Of a DNA stretch of 40,736 nucleotides, positions 16,609-24,941 are shown piece by piece. A program made the position numbers and the translations under genes. Under the pieces are notes generated by a model. That model did no database searches, was not told the origin of the DNA, and saw only the letters and a list, made by a program, of their open reading frames with translations. Position 1 is the stretch's first letter. Each line of letters opens with the position of its first letter. This DNA is from Mariniblastus sp. (lineage in GTDB: Bacteria > Planctomycetota > Planctomycetia > Pirellulales > Pirellulaceae), in contig WTFU01000189.1 in assembly GCA_011523945.1 (NCBI GenBank), positions 3,525 to 44,260 of the forward strand, given 5' to 3'.

Positions 16609-17082
16609 GTTGCTCTCCTGGGAAATATCGGTCCTTTTTACTTTCGACCAATACAACCCGAGAATGCCTTGTTTTTGTCAGTGTTAATAGAGTTTCGCCA
16701 ATGGGTAAGGTCGCCGATCGGGCTCTAGTCAGTACAAAGCGTACAAATTACCAAATGAGTCGAGAAATCGAATAAAATCGGGGAGTCTCGCCGTCCCAGC
16801 CCTACTTGGGCAGGGAGGTGGGCTGGGCTGAATCGACTCTTTTTCTGATGTTTCAATATATTTGGCGGTTCTTGACGACGTTACGGGGGAGGCGTCGATG
16901 CGGTTAAAATCAGATGAGCAGATTAAGTCACACGGTTTTTCTATGCGGCATTGGCGTTTGGGAAGCGGTTTGCCGCAATCGCCGAGCAGATTAGCTCATG
17001 TGTTGTGAAGCTGCCTTTAATCAACTCGTGTCGCGGTTTAAAATAGAAGTCACACCCCGAGTATTAGGCTTGAAAGTGACCC
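16609..17082. other. Intergenic region upstream of mqnA with a GC-rich inverted repeat
   Basis: 474 bases without a convincing gene. It contains a perfect 8-bp inverted repeat CCCAGCCC (16795-16802) / GGGCTGGG (16820-16827) enclosing a G-rich 17-base loop that can itself pair in part. There is no T-run, so it is not an obvious terminator. It could be a small structured RNA, or a leader or operator element for the mqn operon. Confidence 0.4.
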
Positions 17083-17883
17083 ATGGGTCGACCCAAAATT
17101 GGCGCGGTTTCCTATTTAAACACCAAACCCCTGGTGGCTGGGCTCGAGAACCAGACCGATTTTGAGGTTGTTTTTGATTTGCCAAGTCGGCTGGCGGATC
17201 GACTGGCGGCGCGACACTTCGATGTCGCACTGATTCCAGTCGTTGAGGCCGTCAGCGACCCAGATTACGTAATTGTTTCGGATGCTTGTATCGCTTGTCG
17301 GGGACCGGTTTGGAGCGTGAAACTCATGAGCCGTGTTCCTGCGGAAGAGATTAAAACTTTGGCGCTGGATGAAGGGTCACGAACCAGTCGGGCGTTGACT
17401 CGTGTGTTCCTAGATAAAAAATTTGGTGTGACACCGAACTGCCACTCTCTTGCGATTCATGAGGATTGGCGAAAAACCTCAGCGGATGCGGCGTTAATCA
17501 TTGGTGATCGGGCGATGAAGGCCACCGACGAGAATTTCCCGCACGTTTGGGATCTTGGAGAAGCTTGGAATCAGTGGTCTGGGCGGCCGTTCGTCTTTGC
17601 CGTTTGGGCAGCGTGGGCGGATAGTGATCTCGATCAGCTCGACCGGGTTTTGTCGCAATCTCGTGATTTTGGTGTGAACACCGTCGAGTCAATTTCCCGC
17701 GCGTTCCACAGCGAGTATGCTTTGGAAGAACACGAATGTTCTCAGTATCTTCAGGAATATTTACATTTTCATTTGGGGGTAGACGAGAAAGCGGGAATGG
17801 ATCGCTTCTTTCGTCATGCTTCCGAACTTCAACTGATACCACAATCTTACCAATTACAATTTCATGATTGCCAAACTGCTTGA
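17083..17883 (+). CDS. mqnA: Menaquinone biosynthesis protein MqnA (chorismate dehydratase)
   Basis: First enzyme of the futalosine menaquinone route, converting chorismate to 3-enolpyruvylbenzoate. The 266 residues form a periplasmic-binding-protein-like fold, opening with IGAVSYLNTKPLV, the MqnA signature. LPSRLADRLAARHFDVALIPVVE follows, then the SGRPFVFAVWAAW segment near residue 165. The cytoplasmic enzyme has no signal peptide. Its stop overlaps the start of mqnC by 20 bases, a strong sign of translational coupling. mqnB, mqnD and mqnE are not in the window. Confidence 0.92.
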   Translation: MGRPKIGAVSYLNTKPLVAGLENQTDFEVVFDLPSRLADRLAARHFDVALIPVVEAVSDPDYVIVSDACIACRGPVWSVKLMSRVPAEEIKTLALDEGSRTSRALTRVFLDKKFGVTPNCHSLAIHEDWRKTSADAALIIGDRAMKATDENFPHVWDLGEAWNQWSGRPFVFAVWAAWADSDLDQLDRVLSQSRDFGVNTVESISRAFHSEYALEEHECSQYLQEYLHFHLGVDEKAGMDRFFRHASELQLIPQSYQLQFHDCQTA

Positions 17884-19015
17884 GAAATCTGTTGCCGGAG
17901 AGCGGCTGACTCCCGAAGAGGGACTCAAATTGACCGAGTGCAATGATCTGGCATTGTTGGGGTCGGCTGCCAATGCGGTCACTCGGCGTCTGCATCCTGA
18001 GTCGTACCGTACCTACAACATTGACCGAAATATTAATTACACGAATGTTTGCACTGCGGTTTGCAATTTTTGCGCTTTTTACCGCGGCCCGAAAAGTCCT
18101 GAGGGGTACGTGTTGGAGCGTTCGGAGTTGCTCGAGAAAATTCGAGAGACAGTGGCGCTAGGTGGTGATCAAATTCTGTTGCAGGGCGGTTTGCATCCCA
18201 AGTACAAATTGGATTGGTACGAGGAGATGCTCTCGGATATTAAATCTCACTTTCCGCAGTTAAACATTCACGGATTCAGTCCTCCAGAAATTTACCATTT
18301 TTCAAAAGTGAATAATTGTTCTCTGAAGGAAGTCCTCACGCGGCTGAAAGACGCCGGTCTGGGGAGTCTACCCGGAGGCGGGGCCGAGATTCTGGTGGAT
18401 CGCGTTCGCGACGCGATTACCCGTGGAAAAGTCAATTCCGATAATTGGCTTGATGTCATGCGTGTTTGGCATCAGCTGGGTGGTAAGAGCAGCGCTACGA
18501 TGATGTTTGGGCACGTGGAGACAAAGCAAGAACGGATTGAGCATTTAGAGCGATTGCGGCAACTTCAGGACGAGACCGGTGGTTTTAAAGCGTTTATCTG
18601 TTGGACTTTTCAACCGGATAATACGCAGATGTCGGATGTTAAACCTTTGGGGGCATTTGAGTATTTGAAGATGCAGGCGATTGCCCGTTTGTATCTCGAT
18701 AATATCCCCAATATTCAGTCCAGTTGGGTTACACAAGGTTTGAAGATCGGTCAACTCGCATTGGTCTACGGAGCCAATGACATGGGTAGCTTGATGATTG
18801 AGGAAAACGTTGTGGCAGAGGCGGGGACGGTTCATTATTTGTCACTCGAGCAAATGAGAGAGGCGATTTCTTCACTTGGATTCACCCCACGGCAACGCAA
18901 CGTCCATTACGAACTTTTCGATTTGGATTATGAATCAAAGGCAGTGGAAGCGAATCGGTTGTGGATGCAGGAAAAGCAGAATTCGAGCGATGGAGAGGTG
19001 TACCAACTCGCTTAA
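17864..19015 (+). CDS. mqnC: Cyclic dehypoxanthinyl futalosine synthase (radical SAM)
   Basis: Radical SAM enzyme of the futalosine pathway that cyclises dehypoxanthinyl futalosine. The 4Fe-4S ligands are C63, C67 and C70 in NVCTAVCNFCAFYR, preceded by NINYTNV as in MqnC. Residues 108-112 (LLQGG) and the PGGGAEIL stretch near 167 are also MqnC-like; MqnE (aminofutalosine synthase) is the closest alternative, but the NYTNxC...CAFYR wording and the gene order after mqnA favour MqnC. Length 383 is normal. It probably ends the mqnA-mqnC transcript, since the next gene has its own strong ribosome site after an 85-base gap. Confidence 0.9.
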   Translation: MIAKLLEKSVAGERLTPEEGLKLTECNDLALLGSAANAVTRRLHPESYRTYNIDRNINYTNVCTAVCNFCAFYRGPKSPEGYVLERSELLEKIRETVALGGDQILLQGGLHPKYKLDWYEEMLSDIKSHFPQLNIHGFSPPEIYHFSKVNNCSLKEVLTRLKDAGLGSLPGGGAEILVDRVRDAITRGKVNSDNWLDVMRVWHQLGGKSSATMMFGHVETKQERIEHLERLRQLQDETGGFKAFICWTFQPDNTQMSDVKPLGAFEYLKMQAIARLYLDNIPNIQSSWVTQGLKIGQLALVYGANDMGSLMIEENVVAEAGTVHYLSLEQMREAISSLGFTPRQRNVHYELFDLDYESKAVEANRLWMQEKQNSSDGEVYQLA

Positions 19016-19100
19016 TTCGGTAATTGAAACTTAATGGCAATTGCCTCCATGGCCGTCTATGATGTTGGTTTCATCAACCAGTTTCAATTGGAGGTAGCTG

Positions 19101-19853
19101 ATGTCGAATCTCAATCGTCGAGCTTTCAGTCAGGGTATCATCGGTTCCACGTTGACGTTTTCGCTGTTGGAGTCGCTGTTTTGCCGCAACGCCTTCTCTG
19201 ATGAGATAAAACCTCTTGCCGCTGCTTGGTTAGCCGAGCTTAACACAATCGGAAACGATATTAAGAACCGGAAGCTAACGCAGGTCGAGTGGCAAGAGCA
19301 GGTCGAAAAGTTGATGTCAAAAGTCAATTTGACGGAGTTGATGAAATTCGTTGACTTTGAAAAGCTGACCAAAAACCTTCCTCTTAGTGACCGAGGGGAA
19401 CGAGCTGTCAGCAAACGATTTCCTGAAGTGGAAGGCTTGCCCACGAAACTGGTTTTTGGCCACCAGATTTTTGCGCTGAAAAAAAATCGCTCCGTCGCAC
19501 CTCATGGACATTACAACATGGCGACCGCTTTCCTTGTACTCAAAGGTGATTGTCACGGGCGGCATTACGATCGTGTTGAGGACGGTGAAGATTTCATGAT
19601 CATTAAGCCTACTCTTGATCAGAAATTCGGAGTGGGCGACTACTCCACTGTATCCGATTATCGGGATAACATTCATTGGTTCAAAGCTAGTTCACCGAGT
19701 GCCTACATTTTTAATATCCATGTGCTCAACGTGGATGCCAGCAAAACCAAGGGGGGGCGGGTGTACGTTGATCCATTTGGTGAAGGGCTGGCGCATGGCT
19801 ACATCAAGGCGAAAGTTCTGAGCAAAAAGCAGGCTTATGACCAATTCGGGTAG
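19101..19853 (+). CDS. Exported cupin-like hypothetical protein
   Basis: 250 residues with a Tat-type N-terminus (NRRAFSQGIIGSTLTFSLLE). GGAGG at 19090-19094, 6 bases before the ATG, fixes the start. The middle is helical and charged. The C-terminal half reads as a cupin barrel: HGHYNMATAFLVLKGDCHGRHYDRV gives an H-x-H...H-x-x-x-H-Y metal-site candidate, and IHWFKASSPSAYIFNIHVL a second motif. That resembles cupin or cysteine-dioxygenase-like sensors or enzymes, but I cannot name a family. It precedes the sulfatase cluster on the plus strand. Confidence 0.7.
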   Translation: MSNLNRRAFSQGIIGSTLTFSLLESLFCRNAFSDEIKPLAAAWLAELNTIGNDIKNRKLTQVEWQEQVEKLMSKVNLTELMKFVDFEKLTKNLPLSDRGERAVSKRFPEVEGLPTKLVFGHQIFALKKNRSVAPHGHYNMATAFLVLKGDCHGRHYDRVEDGEDFMIIKPTLDQKFGVGDYSTVSDYRDNIHWFKASSPSAYIFNIHVLNVDASKTKGGRVYVDPFGEGLAHGYIKAKVLSKKQAYDQFG

Positions 19854-20051
19854 GATTGTTTTAGGAGTAGATTGGCAACGATACGGCTTCCCCGAGCAAT
19901 TTGATTTGGTGAGAAATGGTAAGCTGGTTGGCGGGTTGGCTGAAACTGAAACTCGGCGTTTGAATTTGAACGTTCGCTCTAGCAAACGTTGTTAACAATT
20001 GAATAGAGTTTGAAGCGGCATATATTTAATTTTCATTTGATGGAACACACC

Positions 20052-21782
20052 ATGGCTAAGATTTTTAGTTTGGCGATCACCTTGTTGGTTTTCATTACGG
20101 GACCGTTGTTTGCTCAGCGTCCCAATATTGTCTTAATTCTATCGGACGATATGGGGTACTCCGATATTGGATGTTACGGAAGTGAAATCAACACGCCAGT
20201 CCTCGACGGATTAGCGAGGGATGGGTTGAGGTTTACCCAGTTCTATAACACCGGACGGTGTTGTCCGACGCGTGCCTCTTTGTTGACCGGTTTGTATCCG
20301 CATCAGACAGGTATCGGCCATATGGTCTCAGATCGTGGTGTAGATGGTTATCGAGGCGAACTTAACGGTTCTTGTGCGACGATCGCTGAAGTGTTGCAAC
20401 CTTCCGGGTATTCGACCTATTGCGTCGGAAAATGGCATGTCACTGGAAGTACATTTCCCAAATCGGAGGCGGAAAAATTTAACTGGCCATTGCAGCGAGG
20501 ATTCGACCGGTATTATGGAATCATCAATGGCGCTTCGAGTCTATGGGATCCCAATTCGCTCACACGTGATAATGAACCAATCACGATTAAGAATGATCGC
20601 GATTATCAGCCGAAAGAGCCGTACCATTTTACGGATGCGATTAGTGACAACGCCGTGAAATTTATTAATGAGCATCCGGATGGAAAACCGTTTTTTATGT
20701 ACGTTGCCTATACAGCGGCTCATTGGCCGATGCACGCTCGCGAACGTGATATAAAAAAATACGAGGGAGTATATGACCGTGGATACGAGGGGATTCGACA
20801 AGCTCGTTTCGAGAAAATGAAGAGAATTGGAGTGATTTCCCGGGAGGCAGAATTGTCGAAGCTAGTTGGAGACTGGGCGAATGTAGAGGACAAAGAATGG
20901 GAGTCCGCCTGCATGGAAGTTTACGCAGCAATGGTCGATCAAATGGATCAGGGAATTGGAAGGATCGTAGAAACGCTTCGTCAAAACGGACAGCTCGACA
21001 ATACATTGATCATGTTCATGCAGGATAACGGCGGTTGTGCCGAGGCGGGAGGAAGAAAGACTTCCGGGGAGCGTAAGTTGCGTGCGGCCACACCTTCGTT
21101 GCCCGTTATTCCTGATGATTTGCAGCACTATCAATCTTCCGCTCCGTCACAGACAAGGGAGGGTTACCCAGTTCGGCGCGGTCACGTCATGCCGGGGCCT
21201 GCCGACACTTATATCGGGTACGGCCGGAATTGGGCGAATGTTTCCAATACTCCTTTCCGTGAGTACAAGCATTATGTGCATGAAGGTGGAATTTCGACTC
21301 CGTTGATCGTGCACTGGCCGATGGGGTTTCAGGCTAAAAATGAACTGCGATCTGAGCCTTCCCATTTGGTCGATTTGATGGCGACTTGTTTAGATGTGGC
21401 AAACGTTACCTATCCCCAAAAACGTGGAGATGCCGTCTTAACACCGCTCGAAGGTTTGAGTTTGAGTCCGGTGTTTCAAGGGCAGCAACTTGATCGCGAG
21501 ATGCTCTTTTTCGAACACGAGGGCAATCGTGCTCTGAGGATGGGGGATTGGAAATTAGTCGCCAAAGGACGCCATGGTCAAGATGACGTTAAATGGGAGT
21601 TGTTCAATATTAATAAAGATCGAAGCGAATTACACGATCTGTCCACCGCCGAGCCAAAGCGTGTTCAAAGCATGAAAACCGCGTGGAAACAAAAAGCAAA
21701 TTCTGTTGAGGCACTGCCATGGCCTGAATCGAAATCGAAAAAAGCAAACACAAAGCCCAACAAAACAAAGCAAAATAAATGA
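20052..21782 (+). CDS. Arylsulfatase-type sulfatase 1
   Basis: Type I (formylglycine) sulfatase that hydrolyses sulfate esters, exported by the signal peptide MAKIFSLAITLLVFITGPLFA. I prefer ATG 20052 to the ATG at 20040 and the TTG at 20010 because it starts the signal peptide and follows a GGA at 7 bases. The mature protein starts RPNIVLILSDDMGYSDIGCYG, whose two Asp bind calcium. The active-site motif C-x-P-x-R is C70-C-P-T-R74, then ASLLTG. GKWHV and the MQDNGG stretch supply further site residues. An insertion of about 80 residues follows the DNGG. The C-terminus is very lysine-rich. It resembles arylsulfatase A-like enzymes; the substrate is unknown. Confidence 0.92.
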   Translation: MAKIFSLAITLLVFITGPLFAQRPNIVLILSDDMGYSDIGCYGSEINTPVLDGLARDGLRFTQFYNTGRCCPTRASLLTGLYPHQTGIGHMVSDRGVDGYRGELNGSCATIAEVLQPSGYSTYCVGKWHVTGSTFPKSEAEKFNWPLQRGFDRYYGIINGASSLWDPNSLTRDNEPITIKNDRDYQPKEPYHFTDAISDNAVKFINEHPDGKPFFMYVAYTAAHWPMHARERDIKKYEGVYDRGYEGIRQARFEKMKRIGVISREAELSKLVGDWANVEDKEWESACMEVYAAMVDQMDQGIGRIVETLRQNGQLDNTLIMFMQDNGGCAEAGGRKTSGERKLRAATPSLPVIPDDLQHYQSSAPSQTREGYPVRRGHVMPGPADTYIGYGRNWANVSNTPFREYKHYVHEGGISTPLIVHWPMGFQAKNELRSEPSHLVDLMATCLDVANVTYPQKRGDAVLTPLEGLSLSPVFQGQQLDREMLFFEHEGNRALRMGDWKLVAKGRHGQDDVKWELFNINKDRSELHDLSTAEPKRVQSMKTAWKQKANSVEALPWPESKSKKANTKPNKTKQNK

Positions 21783-21818
21783 GCAAATTGCAACTGCCGG
21801 AGAGGCAATGGTCAAAGT

Positions 21819-23192
21819 CTAATCATTGCTGGGCGTTGCATTTTTTTTCCGCGTATTAGTTTCAATCGCCTGTAGTAGTAATTTTAATTGCTGGACAGTT
21901 TCAGGGTGTTCGGACGCTAAATTTTTGGATTCGGAAGGATCGCTTTCAAGATTGTATAGCTCCTCGACTAATTCTCGGCTCGTATCTTTTGCGTATCCCG
22001 GGACCTTGTGTTCGGCTTTGAGATACTTCCATTTGCCCTTTCGGATTCCATTCCCCTGATAGTAAAAAGTGTTTCTTGCTCCCGTTTCGCTTTCGCCGAA
22101 CAGCAATCGCGTTTGGTCAACTCCATCGATTACTCGGTCTTTCGGGAGCGGAAACTTGCAAAGTTTGGCGAACGTCGGGAGGAAGTCAATCGTCGCTAGG
22201 ATCGCATCGGAAGTTTGATTGGCAGGGATTTTTCCCGGCCATCGAATCAGGCATGGCGCACGTGATCCCGCTTCATAGCACGAGCCTTTTCCGCCTCGTA
22301 AACCTTTAGATTCTCCCCAAAAGACAGACCCTTCTGGATGTCCTTTTTTGTTATTCGTGTAGGCGGGTTGGTTCCATGGTCCATTATCGCTGGTGTAAAT
22401 CACGATGGTGTTTTTATCCAGCTCCAATTCCTTCAGAGCGTCGAGCAATCGTCCCGTATGAAAATCAAATTCCTCAACGACATCACCGTAGAGTCCGCCT
22501 TTTGAACGGTTTTTAAACTTCGGTGATGCGTCGATAATGGTATGCATCATCGTATGGGCGAGGTAGAGCAAAAAAGGTTTTTGAGGATCCCGCTGTTGCG
22601 TTAAAAAGTGAATCGCTTTGTCGGTGTACAATTCCGTTAAGCCACCCATGTAGCGAGTTATTCCGACCGGTTGATTGTTCTCATGAAATTTAACCGTGCC
22701 GTTGTCATTAGCTCCCAGTGTTCCAAAAAAGAAGTCGAAACCCTGTGCATTAGGCATTCGGTCCAAGATTGGTTTCCGGTTTGATACATCCCACTTTCCG
22801 ATGCAGGCCGTTTGATATCCCACCTGTTTGAGTAGCTCAGCGAACGTAATTTCTGTAGCCGGCATGCCCCAGCCTTTACTTCGAAACGGGTAGCGGCCAG
22901 TTAAAAGCGCGGAACGAGAAGGCCCGCAGACATGTTGAGCGTAGAACTGAGTGAATCGCGTTCCCTCTTTGGCGAGCTGATCCAAATTGGGGGTTAAGTT
23001 GGTTGACGAGCCAAGGCAACCGAGATCGCTTACTCCCTGATCGTCCGTGAAAATAATCAAAATATTGGGAGAGGTATCATCTCCTAAAATTCGCTCCGAG
23101 GCGATTAAAGAAACCAATCCTAGAACTGCAAGCGTGCCAGCGGCTTTCATGATTGTGAAACCGTGTGAGATGTTTGCGTGGGTGTTATTCAT
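21819..23192 (-). CDS. Sulfatase 2
   Basis: 457-residue type I sulfatase with a signal segment around residues 15-37. The metal Asp pair is in ILIIFTDDQGVSDLGCLG, the formylglycine motif is C89-G-P-S-R, followed by SALLTGRYP, and IGKWDV and YTSDNGPW are also present. The usual GKWH is GKWD here, a mild deviation. ATG 23192 has GGGAG about 10 bases upstream and overlaps the stop of the preceding sulfatase gene by 8 bases, so the pair is translationally coupled; ATG at Met15 is an alternative start that still keeps the signal peptide. Probably periplasmic and active on a sulfated glycan. Confidence 0.92.
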   Translation of the reverse strand: MNNTHANISHGFTIMKAAGTLAVLGLVSLIASERILGDDTSPNILIIFTDDQGVSDLGCLGSSTNLTPNLDQLAKEGTRFTQFYAQHVCGPSRSALLTGRYPFRSKGWGMPATEITFAELLKQVGYQTACIGKWDVSNRKPILDRMPNAQGFDFFFGTLGANDNGTVKFHENNQPVGITRYMGGLTELYTDKAIHFLTQQRDPQKPFLLYLAHTMMHTIIDASPKFKNRSKGGLYGDVVEEFDFHTGRLLDALKELELDKNTIVIYTSDNGPWNQPAYTNNKKGHPEGSVFWGESKGLRGGKGSCYEAGSRAPCLIRWPGKIPANQTSDAILATIDFLPTFAKLCKFPLPKDRVIDGVDQTRLLFGESETGARNTFYYQGNGIRKGKWKYLKAEHKVPGYAKDTSRELVEELYNLESDPSESKNLASEHPETVQQLKLLLQAIETNTRKKNATPSND

Positions 23193-24825
23193 TCGATGAA
23201 CGCTCCCATAGTTGGTTTCTTAATTTTAGTAATTCAGGATACTGATCGTCTTCGTCGTTATATTGGATTTTTAGGTCCAGTAAGCGTTGTTTTAAACGGC
23301 GAATTTCAGAGGCGTATTCATTTTTGTCATAAACGTTATTCGTTTCGTTCGGATCCTGTTCGAGATCATAAAACTCCCAGCCTGCCGGGGAAGGTGGGAA
23401 ATTGCCCGCCCCGAGTTGAGCGTCCAATGGCAGTCCATGGAAAAAGACAAGTTTGTAACGACTGTCTCTCACGCCGTAGTGCCCCGGGATTTGGTGGTGA
23501 GCCAGATGCATCCAGTAGCGATAGTAAACTGCATCCCTCCAGGAATCAGGAGACGTCCCTTCGAGGATTGGTTTTAAACTCAGGCCTTGCATCCGTGAAA
23601 TTTCAGGTGCATCGGTGACTTGCGCGTAGTCCAGAAGTGTTTGAGCGAAGTCTAAATTGGAACACAGGTACTGTTGGTCATGGGTCCCTGGGTGAATTCG
23701 GTTTGGAAAACGGGCAAGGAATGGCATTTGAAAACACTCTTCGTAAATCCAACGTTTGTCGAAATAGTCATGCTCTCCGAGAAACATGCCTTGATCCGAT
23801 GTGTATATAACAAGGGTGTTTTCGGCGAGTCCGTGATTGTCGAGATAGTCGAGAACGCGGCCAACGTTTTCATCCACTGCTTTAACACAGGCAAGGTACT
23901 GATGGAGATACTTTTGGTAGGCGGCTTGCCCTTTTTCTTTTTTGGTCATACCGGACATTTCGACGGGGCCGCCGTACCAATTTGGCTTCTGGACATCGCC
24001 GACCATCGACCGCCGGTCTTTTAGACGCGTGGTGATTGACGTCCCCATGTTGATGGTTGCGGGGGAACGATGAGAAAAATCTTCCCATAGCGAATCGGGT
24101 TCGGGAATAGAAATGTCTTTTAGGTAGTCTTGGTGGCGGTCGGCAGGCTCCCATTTCCCGTGAGGGGCCTTGTGATGGAGCATTAGAAAGAATGGTTTGG
24201 AGGTGTCCCGTTGATCCAGCCATTGAGTTGCGTAATCGGTAATTAAGTCAGTGTAATAGCCCTTGGTTCTTTTAAGTTTTTTGACCTTTGTGGTGTAGGC
24301 GATTCCGTCGGTAGAAGCGATGAAAAATGGGTCGTGGTATTTCCCCTGCCCTGGCCCTATTTTCCAATAATCAAAGCCCCAGGGAGCGGACCGCAGATGC
24401 CATTTACCAACCAAAGCAGTTTGGTAGCCAGATCGTTGAAGAATGCTGGCGACATTTGGTGTACCTGAGTCGGGACCAGGGAACGCGTCAATAAGGGTTT
24501 TCACTCCGTTTATGTGGGAGTGCTGTCCCGATAGAATCACAGCCCGGCTGGGCGTGCAAATTGAATTTGTCACAAAGCACCGATCCAATCGAATGCCGCT
24601 GGCCGCAATTCGGTCAATGTTTGGAGTTGGTGCGATATTCGCGAGTCGCCCACCGTAGGCGCTGATCGCGTTACAGGCATGGTCATCCGACATGATAAAC
24701 AGGATGTTGGGGCGCTCGTCGCGTTGGTGAACCGCGGTTTTTTCTTCTTCCTGAGCAGCCATGGGATTGATGCACAAGGAGCTAATTCCAATCAAGATCA
24801 CGGCAGCGTATCGGTGAACGCTCAT
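23185..24825 (-). CDS. Sulfatase 3
   Basis: 546 residues from ATG 24825, chosen because GGGAG lies about 8 bases upstream and the signal peptide (RYAAVILIGISSLCINPMAA) begins there. The metal motif is ILFIMSDDHACNAISAYGG and the formylglycine site is C90-T-P-S-R94, followed by AVILSGQHSHINGV. VGKWHL, the HHKAPHGKWEP stretch and YTSDQGMFLGEHD complete the active site. The wording ICTPSRAVILSGQ and GMFLGEHD is that of iduronate-sulfatase-like or glycan-sulfatase-like enzymes of planctomycete and Bacteroidetes sulfatomes; the substrate is unproven. It is first of a two-gene minus-strand operon and divergent from the CxxCH protein gene, with a 116-base shared promoter region. Confidence 0.93.
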   Translation of the reverse strand: MSVHRYAAVILIGISSLCINPMAAQEEEKTAVHQRDERPNILFIMSDDHACNAISAYGGRLANIAPTPNIDRIAASGIRLDRCFVTNSICTPSRAVILSGQHSHINGVKTLIDAFPGPDSGTPNVASILQRSGYQTALVGKWHLRSAPWGFDYWKIGPGQGKYHDPFFIASTDGIAYTTKVKKLKRTKGYYTDLITDYATQWLDQRDTSKPFFLMLHHKAPHGKWEPADRHQDYLKDISIPEPDSLWEDFSHRSPATINMGTSITTRLKDRRSMVGDVQKPNWYGGPVEMSGMTKKEKGQAAYQKYLHQYLACVKAVDENVGRVLDYLDNHGLAENTLVIYTSDQGMFLGEHDYFDKRWIYEECFQMPFLARFPNRIHPGTHDQQYLCSNLDFAQTLLDYAQVTDAPEISRMQGLSLKPILEGTSPDSWRDAVYYRYWMHLAHHQIPGHYGVRDSRYKLVFFHGLPLDAQLGAGNFPPSPAGWEFYDLEQDPNETNNVYDKNEYASEIRRLKQRLLDLKIQYNDEDDQYPELLKLRNQLWERSSNE

Positions 24826-24941
24826 TTTGTTTTCTCCCACTTCGTATTTTTTTTTTGCCCAAGAGTTCGTATCCGATATATTGTCATCAGCGACTAACCA
24901 TTGGCTTCGTTGGTCCACAGTTTCATTCTAGCGGGAATACC

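Noticed and set aside
17498..17995. 165-residue minus-strand frame across mqnA/mqnC
   Set aside because: Antisense shadow of two recognised enzymes; composition is unnatural.
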